A DNA stretch of 64,000 nucleotides from positions 14,805-78,804 of the forward strand of contig NZ_JAMXBJ010000037.1 of assembly GCF_023913755.1 (NCBI RefSeq), written 5' to 3'. Both the position numbers and the translations under genes were made by a program. Positions 54,899 through 63,395 of the stretch are shown piece by piece; position 1 is the stretch's first letter, and each line of letters begins with the position of its first letter. This stretch comes from Pseudarthrobacter cellobiosi (GTDB taxonomy: Bacteria > Actinomycetota > Actinomycetes > Actinomycetales > Micrococcaceae). The notes under the pieces are model-generated. The model saw only the letters and a program-made list of their open reading frames with translations, had not been told where the DNA came from and did not search any database.

Positions 54899-55570
54899 AT
54901 GTTGACCCGCAGACTCCTCCAGCTCTTTACCGGCCTCGCCATGTACGGCATCTCCCTGGCCATGTTCATCCGAGCCGGACTTGGACTGGACCCGTGGGAT
55001 GTGTTCCATCAGGGGGTGGCCGGCAGGACGGGACTGAGCATCGGCGTGGTGGTCATCATTGTGAGTTTCCTGGTGCTGCTCCTCTGGATCCCGCTCCGGC
55101 AGTGGCCAGGGTTCGGCACACTCTGCAACGCCGTGCTGGTGGGCGTCTTCGCAGACATCGGCCTGGCCTTGATCCCCGCGTTCTCGCATCTGGGCGGCCA
55201 GATCGGCATGCTTGCAGGCGCCGTGCTGCTGAACGGCATCGCGTCCGCCTGCTACATCGGCGCACGGTTCGGTCCGGGCGCCAGGGATGGCCTGATGACC
55301 GGGCTGGCACGGCGCACCGGCTGGTCCGTGCGGGTCTCGCGCACCCTGATCGAAGTGGTGGTGCTGGGAGTCGGCTGGCTGCTGGGCGGTTCCGTGGGCG
55401 TGGGCACGGTGGTCTACGCCCTCGCCATCGGGCCGCTGGTCCAGCTGTTGATGCCGTGGTTCATGGTGCCCGCAGCGCTTCCAGCCGAACCTGCAGCCCT
55501 CGAGCAGGACGCTGCCGAGTTGGACACCGGCGAGCCGGTCGCCGTCGAACGCGTGGCCAGGACTTCCTAG
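54899..55570 (+). CDS. yczE: YczE-family membrane protein
   Basis: This 223-residue protein has about six membrane helices and the YczE opening RRLLQLFTGLAMYGISLAMF followed by IRAGLGLDPWDVFHQG, plus GARFGPGARDGLMTGLARRT. YczE proteins are of unknown transport function and are regulated by the adjacent MocR protein YczR. The ATG at 54899 has no ribosome site and lies nine bases after a possible -10, so the mRNA may be leaderless. Confidence 0.88.
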   Translation: MLTRRLLQLFTGLAMYGISLAMFIRAGLGLDPWDVFHQGVAGRTGLSIGVVVIIVSFLVLLLWIPLRQWPGFGTLCNAVLVGVFADIGLALIPAFSHLGGQIGMLAGAVLLNGIASACYIGARFGPGARDGLMTGLARRTGWSVRVSRTLIEVVVLGVGWLLGGSVGVGTVVYALAIGPLVQLLMPWFMVPAALPAEPAALEQDAAELDTGEPVAVERVARTS

Positions 55571-55600
55571 AACCGCCCAGGACCGCCTAGGACACGACGC

Positions 55601-56446
55601 TTAGGGCACCATTGGCTGGCACTGCGGGCAGAAGTAGATGTCCCGTTCTTCCTCGCCGTTGGGTTTGCCCAGCACGCCGCGGCGGATGGGGGTCCGGCAT
55701 TTCAGGCACGGCTGGTGTTCGCGCCGGTAAACCCAGTAGCCCGGACGGCCCGCCATCCGTCCGACGGGCATGCCGCGCGGATTGAGGACGGTCGCCCGGC
55801 GTCCCGGGCCGAGGTTGGCTTCGAGCAGCCGCTTGGCATCCGTCATCAGGGTCCGGAGGTCGTGGACAGCCGAAACCGGTGTGGCCGGGTGCACACCGGA
55901 CAGGAAGCAGGATTCGCAGCGGTAGATGCTGCCGATGCCCGCCAGGTTGCGCTGGTCCAGCAGGGCGACGCCGATGGGCACGTCGGGTGCCGCCCGGATC
56001 CGCTGCTCTGCTTCGGCCACGTCCCAGCCCGGACCCAGCAGGTCCGGGCCCAGGTGGCCCACGATGGTGTCCTCGTCCGCGGTGCGGACCACTTCCACGA
56101 TGCCCAGTGAAAATCCGACGGCGTCCGCTGCCGCCGTGCGCAGAACGCACCGGGCGGTGAATCCCGGCTTCCGCCAGCGTCCACCCGGCGGATAAACCTG
56201 CCAGGTGCCCTCCATCTTCAGGTGCGAATGGATGGTGAGTTTCCGCTCGTCCGGTCCATTCCCGTCCGGTCCCACCACGCGCATCAGGAGGTGCTTGCCC
56301 CGGGGGACCACCTCCGCCACGGTCCAGCCGGCCAGGTTGAGCGTGGCGAACCTCGGCACGCGGAAGTCCGAGGCGGTGAGCGTCTGCCCAGCCAAGGCCT
56401 TGTGCAGTTCGGCGGCGGCCCGCCAGACGGAGTCGCCCTCAGGCAC
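55601..56446 (-). CDS. nei2: Nei-type (endonuclease VIII-like) DNA glycosylase
   Basis: This 281-residue repair enzyme starts MPEGDSVWRAAAELHKALAG, with the catalytic Pro-1/Glu-2 of the Fpg/Nei family after Met removal, a helix-two-turn-helix (LLDQRNLAGIGSIYRCESCF) and a C-terminal zinc finger (CLKC and CPQC). It removes oxidised pyrimidines. It overlaps the end of lhr by eight bases; the same lhr-nei2 pairing is found in mycobacteria. Confidence 0.94.
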   Translation of the reverse strand: MPEGDSVWRAAAELHKALAGQTLTASDFRVPRFATLNLAGWTVAEVVPRGKHLLMRVVGPDGNGPDERKLTIHSHLKMEGTWQVYPPGGRWRKPGFTARCVLRTAAADAVGFSLGIVEVVRTADEDTIVGHLGPDLLGPGWDVAEAEQRIRAAPDVPIGVALLDQRNLAGIGSIYRCESCFLSGVHPATPVSAVHDLRTLMTDAKRLLEANLGPGRRATVLNPRGMPVGRMAGRPGYWVYRREHQPCLKCRTPIRRGVLGKPNGEEERDIYFCPQCQPMVP

Positions 56447-59400
56447 GGATCCTCAGACCCTTGGGCGTTGAGTATGCCCCGGCGGCGGCGAGTGCGGCCG
56501 CCACCGGGGTGTCCAGGATGCCGTGACCGTTGACCTTTTCCATGATGAGCTTGTCCACCGCGCCCCGGGTGACCACACCTACCAAGGCTGCCCCCGCGGC
56601 GGACAGCACGGCCGCGTCCTCGCTGAAGGACAGCAGCGTTTTACCGCCCCGTTCCACGTAGAGGACCAGGGCGCCGTCCACCATAACCACCAGCGCGCCG
56701 GCTTTCCGCCCAGGCCGGTGCCCCGTCCCGGCATCCTCGTTGAGGGCCGGCCACGGCAGCGCCGCGCCGTAGGGGTTGGCGGGATCCGTGGCCGCAAGGG
56801 CTAGCGCCATCGGCTCGGGCTTGGCCAGTTGGGTGTCCTCGGAATAGGAGCGGAGCCGGTCCACGGTTGCGGGGACAGCGAACTGTGCGGCCCCGAGGTG
56901 CTCGATGAAGTACCCGCGACGGCAGCGTCCGGCCTCTTCCAGCCTGGCCAGCACCTTGTACATCAGGCCGAACCCGCCCAGAATCTGCTCCGCCATGACC
57001 GATCCCCGGGTCACCACGCCATACCTGTCCAACAACAGTTCAGCCGTGGCACGGGCGTGGATGGTGGCGTCCAGCTCGGGCGAGGGCAGGGCAGACCAAC
57101 GCCCCGCGGCCAGCGGGGTTGTTGCCACAGTGCCCGACAATGAGCCGTACCGTCCGCCGCCCAGCGCAGGGGAGCCCAGCGCAGGGGAGCCTAGTCCAGA
57201 GGAGCCCAACCTGGGCGATCCCAGGAGGCCGGTGCCGTGCGAGCGACCGAGCCTGCTCAGCCTGGGGGCACGGGCGCGGGGCGGGCGGGCCACCTGGCGA
57301 TGCGCCGTGTGACCGCTGGCGATGAGGGCACGGACCGGGGCGAAGGTGTCGCCGGTGATACGGCCCGCCCACGCCAGATCCCACAGCGCGGACACCACTT
57401 CCTGGTCGCTGAGCACCGAGTCCATGCCACCGGCCACGTCCTTCAGCTGGCGGAAGAAGTAACCGCCGCCGTTGTTCCTCAGGTGGTCAAGCAGGCGTTG
57501 CTGCGCGTCACCGGGTTCGTATTCGAGGGCGGGATTCAGCGTCAGTTCGGCGGAATCGGCCAGGTGGAGGCTGACCCAGCCGTCGTTTCCAGGCAGCGCT
57601 CCCGCCCCGGACCAGAGTACCTCGCCGGCGGCCATGAGCTCGTCGAGCATGGCGGGCTGGTAGTTCGAAACCCTGCTGGCCAGGACCAGCGGCTCCCACG
57701 CCGAAGCCGGTACCGGCACGCCGGAAAGCTGGTCGATCGCGGTGACAATACCGTCCAACCCCCGCAGGGACGGCTGCCCGCGCCCGGCTCCCGGAGTGCG
57801 GACATGCTGCCAGGCCGGCAGGAAGCGCCCATAGGCGGCGGCGTCCACCGGTTCCACTTCGGCGCGCAGGGCTGCGAGCGAACGACGCCGGAGCTTGCGT
57901 AGCACTTCGGCGTCGCACCATTCGCTGGTGGTAGGAGCGGGAAGGTGCGTCTGCGTGGATTCTGTCGGAAGCGGCTGAGCCGTTTGGACATCCTCAACCG
58001 GTGTGTCGTCCGATGGCCCATAGCTGGCCGCCCGTTCCGGCGGGGCGGCGTGCGGCCGGAACTCGCCTTCCACCACCCGGCCGTCCGCGGCGAGCCGTTT
58101 CAATGCGGTGCTGACCACGGCGACGCCAAGCCCCAACCGGGCCGCGGCTTCCGTCGACGTGAAGGGTCCGTGCGTACGCGCGTACCGGGAAACCAGGTCG
58201 CCCAAGGGCTCTGCCACCGGTTCGATGAAGGCCAGGGGAACGCCCATGGGCAGCGGAACGCCGATGGCATCACGCAGCCGGGCGGCATCCTCGACGGCGG
58301 CGTAGCGCTCGGCCCCGCCGATGTTGACTCTTATGGCCCGGTTGGCCCGCAGCAGTGCGCTCAGGTGCGTCGTGGCCAGCGGAGTGTCGGCATACGGGGT
58401 TTCGACAGGCTCAACCACCGGAGTTTCGACCGGCTCAACCACCGGAGTTTCGACGGGCTCAACCACCACCGCAGGCTCCACCCCCGGCGCAGCCTCCAGA
58501 CGGGCGGCGACCTCTTCCGGCGTCAGCGGACCCAGCAACCTGAGCAGATCGGCAACGCCTTCCATGCCCCTGGCCCGGCGGTCCGGCGCAAGGCGCTGGA
58601 GTTCAAGCTCGGTGGCCTCGATGACCTTGGCGTCCAGCAGTTCGCGGAGCTCAACGCGGCCGAGCAGCTCGTTCAGGAGCGTCGAGTCCAGGGCCAGGGC
58701 TGCGGCCCGGCGCTCGGCCAGGGGTGAGTCCCCTTCATACAGGAACTGGGCCACATACCCGAACAGCAGGGACTTGGCGAACGGCGACGGCTGCTGCGTG
58801 GTGGTCTGCACGATCCTGAGTTCGCGTCGTTCCACCGAGGCCGCAATGTCCTTCAGGGCCGGAAGGTCGTACACGTCCTGCAGGCATTCGCGGACAGTCT
58901 CCAGCACGATGGGGAACGTGGGATACTTTCGCGCGACGTCGAGCAGCTGCGCCGACCGCTGGCGCTGTTGCCAGAGCGGCTGCCGCTTCCCGGGGGTTTG
59001 CCGGGGAAGCAGCAAGGCACGCGCGGCACACTCCCGGAAACGCGAGGCAAACAGCGCGCTCCCGCCCACCTCGGCGGTGACAATTTGCTCCAGCTCTTCG
59101 GGATCAAACAGGAACAGCTCGGCGCCGGGCGGCTCGTCCTCCATCATGGGGACCCGCAGCACGATGCCGTCGTCCGCGGCCATGGCCGACCCGTCCAGGC
59201 CGTACCGCTGGTGTAGGCGCTGCCCGACGGCGAGTGCCCAGGGAGCGTGCACCGGCATCCCGAACGGGCTGTGCAGGATCACCCGCCAGTCGCCCAGTTC
59301 GTCATGGAAGCGTTCCACCACCAGCGTGGTGTCGCAGGGGACCACTTCGGTGGCAAGCTTCTGTTCGCTGATGTACTGGATCAGGTTGTTGGCGGCGAAT

Positions 59401-61559
59401 TCATCCAGCCCGCTGGCCTTGCAGCGTTCGGTGGCAGGGCCGACGTCGGACGCGGACAGCTCACGCACGAAGGCGCCCAGCGCACGGCCCAGGTCAACGG
59501 GCCGCCCCAGCGAGTCACCTTTCCAGAAGGGAAGTTTGCCGGGCTGGCCGAACGCGGGGGAGACCAGGACGCGGTCATGGGTGATGTCCTCGATCTTCCA
59601 GCTGGTGGCGCCCAGCGCAAATATGTCACCCACCCGGGACTCATAGACCATCTCCTCGTCCAGCTCGCCCACGCGGCGGCCGCCCTTTGCCGGTGACGCG
59701 GCGGGTTTGCCGTCCGCGCCCGGCGCGCCGGAGCCTTCCACCTCGGTGCCGATGATGTAGACGCCGAAGAGGCCGCGGTCCGGGATGGTGCCGCCGGACG
59801 TCACGGCAAGCCGTTGGGCGCCGGGCCTGCCTTCGATGGTGCCGGCGTTCCGGTCCCAGATGATCCGGGGCCGCAGTTCCGCGAATTCATCGGATGGATA
59901 CCGGCCGGCCAGCAGGTCAAGGGTTGCCTCGTACGCTGACCGGGGGAGGGACGCGAACGGGGCGGACCGCCGGACAGTGGCGAACCATTCCTCCACATCG
60001 ATGCTGCCCAGGGCGGTGGCCGCGACGGTCTGCTGTGCCAGGATGTCCAACGGATTGGCCGGAACAAAGAGCCGCTCGATCTTCCCTTCGAGCATCCGCT
60101 CCACAGTGATGGCAGTGTGCACCAGGTCTGCGCGGTGCTTGGGAAACAGCACTCCCTGCGAAATTTCCCCCACCTGGTGTCCGGCACGGCCCACACGTTG
60201 GAGCCCGCTGGCCACCGACGGCGGTGATTCCACCTGCACCACGAGGTCCACAGCGCCCATGTCGATGCCGAGTTCCAGGGACGAAGTGGCCACGACGCAG
60301 CGCAGCCGGCCGGACTTGAGATCGTCCTCAATGAGTGCCCGTTGGTCCTTGGAAACGGAGCCGTGGTGGGCGCGGGCCAACAAAGGATCGGCTCCCCACG
60401 TGCTGCCGGCCTGCGCCATCATGTGGGCCGGCGTCGCCGTGGAAGCGGGAGTGGAGGCAGGACTAAAAGCAGGACTGAATGCAGGGGCGCCGGACGGAAA
60501 ACGTGGATCTGCGGCACCAGCGTCAGGCGAGTCCCAGCCGCCGCCGACCGCGATCAGTTGCCGTTCGGCGTAGATCTCGTTGAGCCGCGCCGTGAGCCGT
60601 TCAGCCAGGCGACGGGAATTGGCGAAGACGATGGTGGACTGGTTGGCCAGCACCAGGTCAACGATCTTTTCCTCCACATGGGGCCAGATCGACGCCTGGG
60701 GCTGCAGCCCTGAGGCGGGACCGGAGTCAAAGGCGCCGGCGGCACCCGGGAGGTCGGACATGTCCTCCACCGGGACGGACACGGTGAGGTCCCAGTTTTT
60801 GCGCGACGGCGGCGCCACGATTTCCACCGGCGCGGCTCCGGCCAGGAACTGGGCCACCAGCTCGCGCGGCTCCACCGTGGCGGAGAGCCCGATCCGCTGG
60901 GCGGGCTTGGACAGCAGCGCATCCAGCCGTTCCAGGGAGACCGCCAGGTGCGCGCCACGCTTGGTTCCGGCGACGGCATGGACCTCGTCAACGATGATGG
61001 TGTCCACCTCGGTGAGGGTCTCGCGCGCCTTGGAGGTGAGCATCAGGAACAGCGATTCCGGCGTGGTGATGAGGATGTCCGGCGGGTTGCTGAGCAGCGC
61101 GCGACGGTCCGCCGTCGTGGTGTCACCGGACCGGACCCCCACGGTGATCAGGGGCGCCGGCAGCCCCAGCCGCTTGGCAGTCTGGGTGATTCCGATCAGC
61201 GGCGAGCGGAGGTTGCGTTCCACATCCACGCCGAGGGCTTTCAGCGGCGAGATGTACAGGACGCGGGTCTTGCGTTTGGGCGGGCGGGGGCGTCGTCCTT
61301 TGGCCTGCCCTTTCTCCGGCACAGCATCCACGCCCGGCAATACAGGGTCACCCAGTTCCGGACCAGGGGAAGGAGCCTCAACAAGCAATCGATCCAAAGC
61401 CCAGAGGAACGCCGCGAGCGTCTTGCCCGATCCGGTGGGCGCCACCACCAGTGCGTGCGAGCCGGACGAGATGGCGTTCCAGGCGCCGGTCTGGGCAGGG
61501 GTGGGCTCCGCAAAGGCGCCCAGGAACCAGTCCCGCGTGGGCCGGCTGAAACGGCCCAT
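56439..61559 (-). CDS. lhr: ATP-dependent helicase Lhr (large helicase-related)
   Basis: This 1,706-residue superfamily 2 helicase has Walker A VVAPTGSGKTLAAFLWAL (about residues 38-55), the DEVH box TIIVDEVHAVAGTKRGAH, and LGLSATVEP-type motif III (IGLSATVEPRELVAQFLAG), followed by winged-helix and Lhr C-terminal domains with an AlkZ-like region. It unwinds RNA-DNA hybrids and DNA in repair. Residues about 1030-1054 are three VVEPVETP units from a tandem DNA repeat, lying in a linker. Start at MGRFSRPT is preferred for GAGGAACCC; an ATG at 61625 is in frame. Confidence 0.94.
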   Translation of the reverse strand: MGRFSRPTRDWFLGAFAEPTPAQTGAWNAISSGSHALVVAPTGSGKTLAAFLWALDRLLVEAPSPGPELGDPVLPGVDAVPEKGQAKGRRPRPPKRKTRVLYISPLKALGVDVERNLRSPLIGITQTAKRLGLPAPLITVGVRSGDTTTADRRALLSNPPDILITTPESLFLMLTSKARETLTEVDTIIVDEVHAVAGTKRGAHLAVSLERLDALLSKPAQRIGLSATVEPRELVAQFLAGAAPVEIVAPPSRKNWDLTVSVPVEDMSDLPGAAGAFDSGPASGLQPQASIWPHVEEKIVDLVLANQSTIVFANSRRLAERLTARLNEIYAERQLIAVGGGWDSPDAGAADPRFPSGAPAFSPAFSPASTPASTATPAHMMAQAGSTWGADPLLARAHHGSVSKDQRALIEDDLKSGRLRCVVATSSLELGIDMGAVDLVVQVESPPSVASGLQRVGRAGHQVGEISQGVLFPKHRADLVHTAITVERMLEGKIERLFVPANPLDILAQQTVAATALGSIDVEEWFATVRRSAPFASLPRSAYEATLDLLAGRYPSDEFAELRPRIIWDRNAGTIEGRPGAQRLAVTSGGTIPDRGLFGVYIIGTEVEGSGAPGADGKPAASPAKGGRRVGELDEEMVYESRVGDIFALGATSWKIEDITHDRVLVSPAFGQPGKLPFWKGDSLGRPVDLGRALGAFVRELSASDVGPATERCKASGLDEFAANNLIQYISEQKLATEVVPCDTTLVVERFHDELGDWRVILHSPFGMPVHAPWALAVGQRLHQRYGLDGSAMAADDGIVLRVPMMEDEPPGAELFLFDPEELEQIVTAEVGGSALFASRFRECAARALLLPRQTPGKRQPLWQQRQRSAQLLDVARKYPTFPIVLETVRECLQDVYDLPALKDIAASVERRELRIVQTTTQQPSPFAKSLLFGYVAQFLYEGDSPLAERRAAALALDSTLLNELLGRVELRELLDAKVIEATELELQRLAPDRRARGMEGVADLLRLLGPLTPEEVAARLEAAPGVEPAVVVEPVETPVVEPVETPVVEPVETPYADTPLATTHLSALLRANRAIRVNIGGAERYAAVEDAARLRDAIGVPLPMGVPLAFIEPVAEPLGDLVSRYARTHGPFTSTEAAARLGLGVAVVSTALKRLAADGRVVEGEFRPHAAPPERAASYGPSDDTPVEDVQTAQPLPTESTQTHLPAPTTSEWCDAEVLRKLRRRSLAALRAEVEPVDAAAYGRFLPAWQHVRTPGAGRGQPSLRGLDGIVTAIDQLSGVPVPASAWEPLVLASRVSNYQPAMLDELMAAGEVLWSGAGALPGNDGWVSLHLADSAELTLNPALEYEPGDAQQRLLDHLRNNGGGYFFRQLKDVAGGMDSVLSDQEVVSALWDLAWAGRITGDTFAPVRALIASGHTAHRQVARPPRARAPRLSRLGRSHGTGLLGSPRLGSSGLGSPALGSPALGGGRYGSLSGTVATTPLAAGRWSALPSPELDATIHARATAELLLDRYGVVTRGSVMAEQILGGFGLMYKVLARLEEAGRCRRGYFIEHLGAAQFAVPATVDRLRSYSEDTQLAKPEPMALALAATDPANPYGAALPWPALNEDAGTGHRPGRKAGALVVMVDGALVLYVERGGKTLLSFSEDAAVLSAAGAALVGVVTRGAVDKLIMEKVNGHGILDTPVAAALAAAGAYSTPKGLRIRA
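58399..58470. repeat. Three 24-base tandem repeats inside lhr
   Basis: Units 58399-58422, 58423-58446 and 58447-58470 share GTTTCGAC(A/C/G)GGCTCAACCAC on the plus strand and encode VVEPVETP on the minus strand. The unit resembles a short interspersed repeat of actinobacteria and a related copy lies at 61955-61990. Confidence 0.85.
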
Positions 61560-61681
61560 GGGTTCCTCTTTGCGCCCGGCCGGGCGGGCTGCGTGGCCCG
61601 CTTCCGCTGGCTGATCCTCCTGCATTCCTCCATCATGCCCTACCCCACCGACAGTATGGCCGGCACCGCTGGAGGCGCGGA

Positions 61682-63247
61682 TCAACCCTGCTCGAGTCTC
61701 GGAAGATCCCTGGTGGCGGGTCCTTCGAGGAGCTTGCCGTCGGGGCTGAAGCGCGAGCCGTGGAGCGGGCAGTCCCAGGTCAGCTCGCTGTCGTTCCAGT
61801 GGACAATCCCGCCCAGATGTGTGCAGACGGCGGAGAGCCTGCACGTGGTGCCGTCCACTGTGGAGACCGCCGCCGGCCGGGCGCCGTCGCGGTAAACCGT
61901 CGCGTCGCCGTCGGCCGGTACGGGACGTCCGGTGGGTGGGCCCGTCGACACGCCGGTTTCGGCGGGCTCAACGACAGGCTCAACCGCCGGCCTGCCAGTC
62001 ACCGACTTGCCAACCGCCAGCTTCCCCCAGTCGGTGGCCAGCCGCGCAGCCACTCCCGCGTTGACGGCGACGGCGGTCATTGCCCCGCCCGGAGACGTCA
62101 CGCGGTGATGGATCGTGTTGGCCCAGCGGAGGCTGCCGCCGAGGATGTCCGCGGAGATGCCAAGGGCGGCGGCCACCGCGTTGGTCATGCCCCACTTGTT
62201 GTAACCGGTGCCGAAGAAGATGTGGCCTCGGCCCCGTGGCAGTTTGCCAAAGAAGGGCATGAGGTTGGTGGCCTGGTAGTCCTGGGCCGACCACGTGTGG
62301 GTGGTTACCGCACCCGGGAAGTGTCCGGTAGCCCAGTCCAAGAGGCCCGACAGATGGGATTTCTCCGATCCGGTCCGTCCCACCTGGTGCCCGTGCCCGC
62401 CCACCAGCAGGAACTTGCGGCCGTCAGCCTCATAGTCGCGTAGCGAATGGGTGGGTTCCTCGGCGGACAGGTACATTCCGGGTGGCGCGGTGACTCCGGC
62501 CGGCAGTTCCAGGGCCGCGGCGTAGGAACGCAGGGGCTTGAGTTTGGTGAAGTAAAGCCCGCGGTCCAGGACGGGGATTCCGGTGGCCAGCACAACGTTG
62601 TTGGCAGTGACGGTGCCCTGGTCCGTGTGGACCGCCAGCGGTCCGCTCCCGGAGACATTTCGCAGCCGGGCCCCGCCCACCACGCTCCCGCCGCGGGCGC
62701 GGACATCCCTGAGTAGGGCATCCAGGACGTCTATGGGATTGATCTGGGCCTGATCGGTCAGGAGTAGGGCGCCTTGGATGGGGAAGGGGAGGCGAGCATC
62801 ACGCACGTACTCGACGTCCAGGCCGGCGGTGGTCGCTGCGCCGAGTTCCTCAAGCAGACGCTCGGTCCCTTGGGCGGTGGTGGCGTACGTGTAGGCATTC
62901 CGGCGCTGATACGGCACGTGGTGTTCGTCGAGATAGCGGAGCAGCCACGACTGCCCCTCCTGGTTGGCCTCAACGTAGGCCCCAACCTGCTTCTGCGCAT
63001 ACTGCCTGGCCAGGCCGGACAGGATGGTCCCCTGCAGCAGACTGACTTTCGCCGTTGTGTTTCCGGTGGTCGCGGCCCCGGGAAACCTCGCCTCCAGGAC
63101 CAGGACTCGCTGCCCCGAGCGCGCTAGCAGCAGCGCTGTGACCAGCCCCGTCAGCCCGGCCCCGGCCACCACGGTGTCGTAGCAGCTGCCTGCCTCGAAT
63201 GTGTCAGTACTGAAGGATTGCCCGCGGTCCAACCAGAGCGACGTCAT
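61682..63247 (-). CDS. FAD-dependent oxidoreductase with C-terminal Rieske domain
   Basis: This 521-residue protein begins with a FAD-binding GxGxxG (VVAGAGLTGLVTALLLARSG) of the DAO type and ends with a Rieske [2Fe-2S] site: CTHLGG (Cys-475, His-477) and CPLHGSRF (Cys-493, His-496). The family passes electrons from FAD chemistry to the cluster, but its substrate is unknown. A linker at residues about 418-445 contains VEPVVEPAETG, encoded by repeat-like DNA. It is followed on the other strand by a LacI gene. Confidence 0.92.
   Translation of the reverse strand: MTSLWLDRGQSFSTDTFEAGSCYDTVVAGAGLTGLVTALLLARSGQRVLVLEARFPGAATTGNTTAKVSLLQGTILSGLARQYAQKQVGAYVEANQEGQSWLLRYLDEHHVPYQRRNAYTYATTAQGTERLLEELGAATTAGLDVEYVRDARLPFPIQGALLLTDQAQINPIDVLDALLRDVRARGGSVVGGARLRNVSGSGPLAVHTDQGTVTANNVVLATGIPVLDRGLYFTKLKPLRSYAAALELPAGVTAPPGMYLSAEEPTHSLRDYEADGRKFLLVGGHGHQVGRTGSEKSHLSGLLDWATGHFPGAVTTHTWSAQDYQATNLMPFFGKLPRGRGHIFFGTGYNKWGMTNAVAAALGISADILGGSLRWANTIHHRVTSPGGAMTAVAVNAGVAARLATDWGKLAVGKSVTGRPAVEPVVEPAETGVSTGPPTGRPVPADGDATVYRDGARPAAVSTVDGTTCRLSAVCTHLGGIVHWNDSELTWDCPLHGSRFSPDGKLLEGPATRDLPRLEQG
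61955..61990. repeat. Interspersed repeat inside the Rieske oxidoreductase gene
   Basis: GTTTCGGCGGGCTCAAC (61956-61972) and the partial copy GACAGGCTCAACCGCCGG (61973-61990) match the lhr repeat unit and encode VEPVVEPAET in the minus-strand frame, between the FAD and Rieske domains. Confidence 0.75.
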
Positions 63248-63310
63248 GGAAGCTAAGTGTACTTATCAGCGTCTGTCAAGCCCAGAGCCCAGAGCGATGC
63301 GGATCATCTG

Positions 63311-63361
63311 TTGACGCCCGATGTGATGCACGCTACAGTTGACCGAAGTTATACGAATAAC
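63311..63361 (+). promoter_or_regulatory. Promoter and operator candidate of the LacI gene
   Basis: TTGACG (63311-63316) and TACAGT (63334-63339) are spaced 17 bases. Just downstream, GTTATACGAATAAC (63348-63361) is an inverted repeat of GTTAT/ATAAC, well placed for LacI autorepression. Confidence 0.5.
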
Positions 63362-63395
63362 CCACAAAACCAACTGGCCCGAGGAGGTGCCCATT

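Noticed and set aside
58321..59646. 441-codon plus-strand frame inside lhr
   Set aside because: Serine- and arginine-rich shadow of the helicase gene.
61560..61844. Longer N-terminus for Lhr
   Set aside because: The extension is arginine- and proline-rich, without similarity to Lhr, and the GAGGAACCC site favours 61559.
63343..63361. Resemblance of GAAGTTATACGAATAAC to a recombinase core site
   Set aside because: Only one imperfect half-site and no recombinase nearby; a LacI operator fits better.
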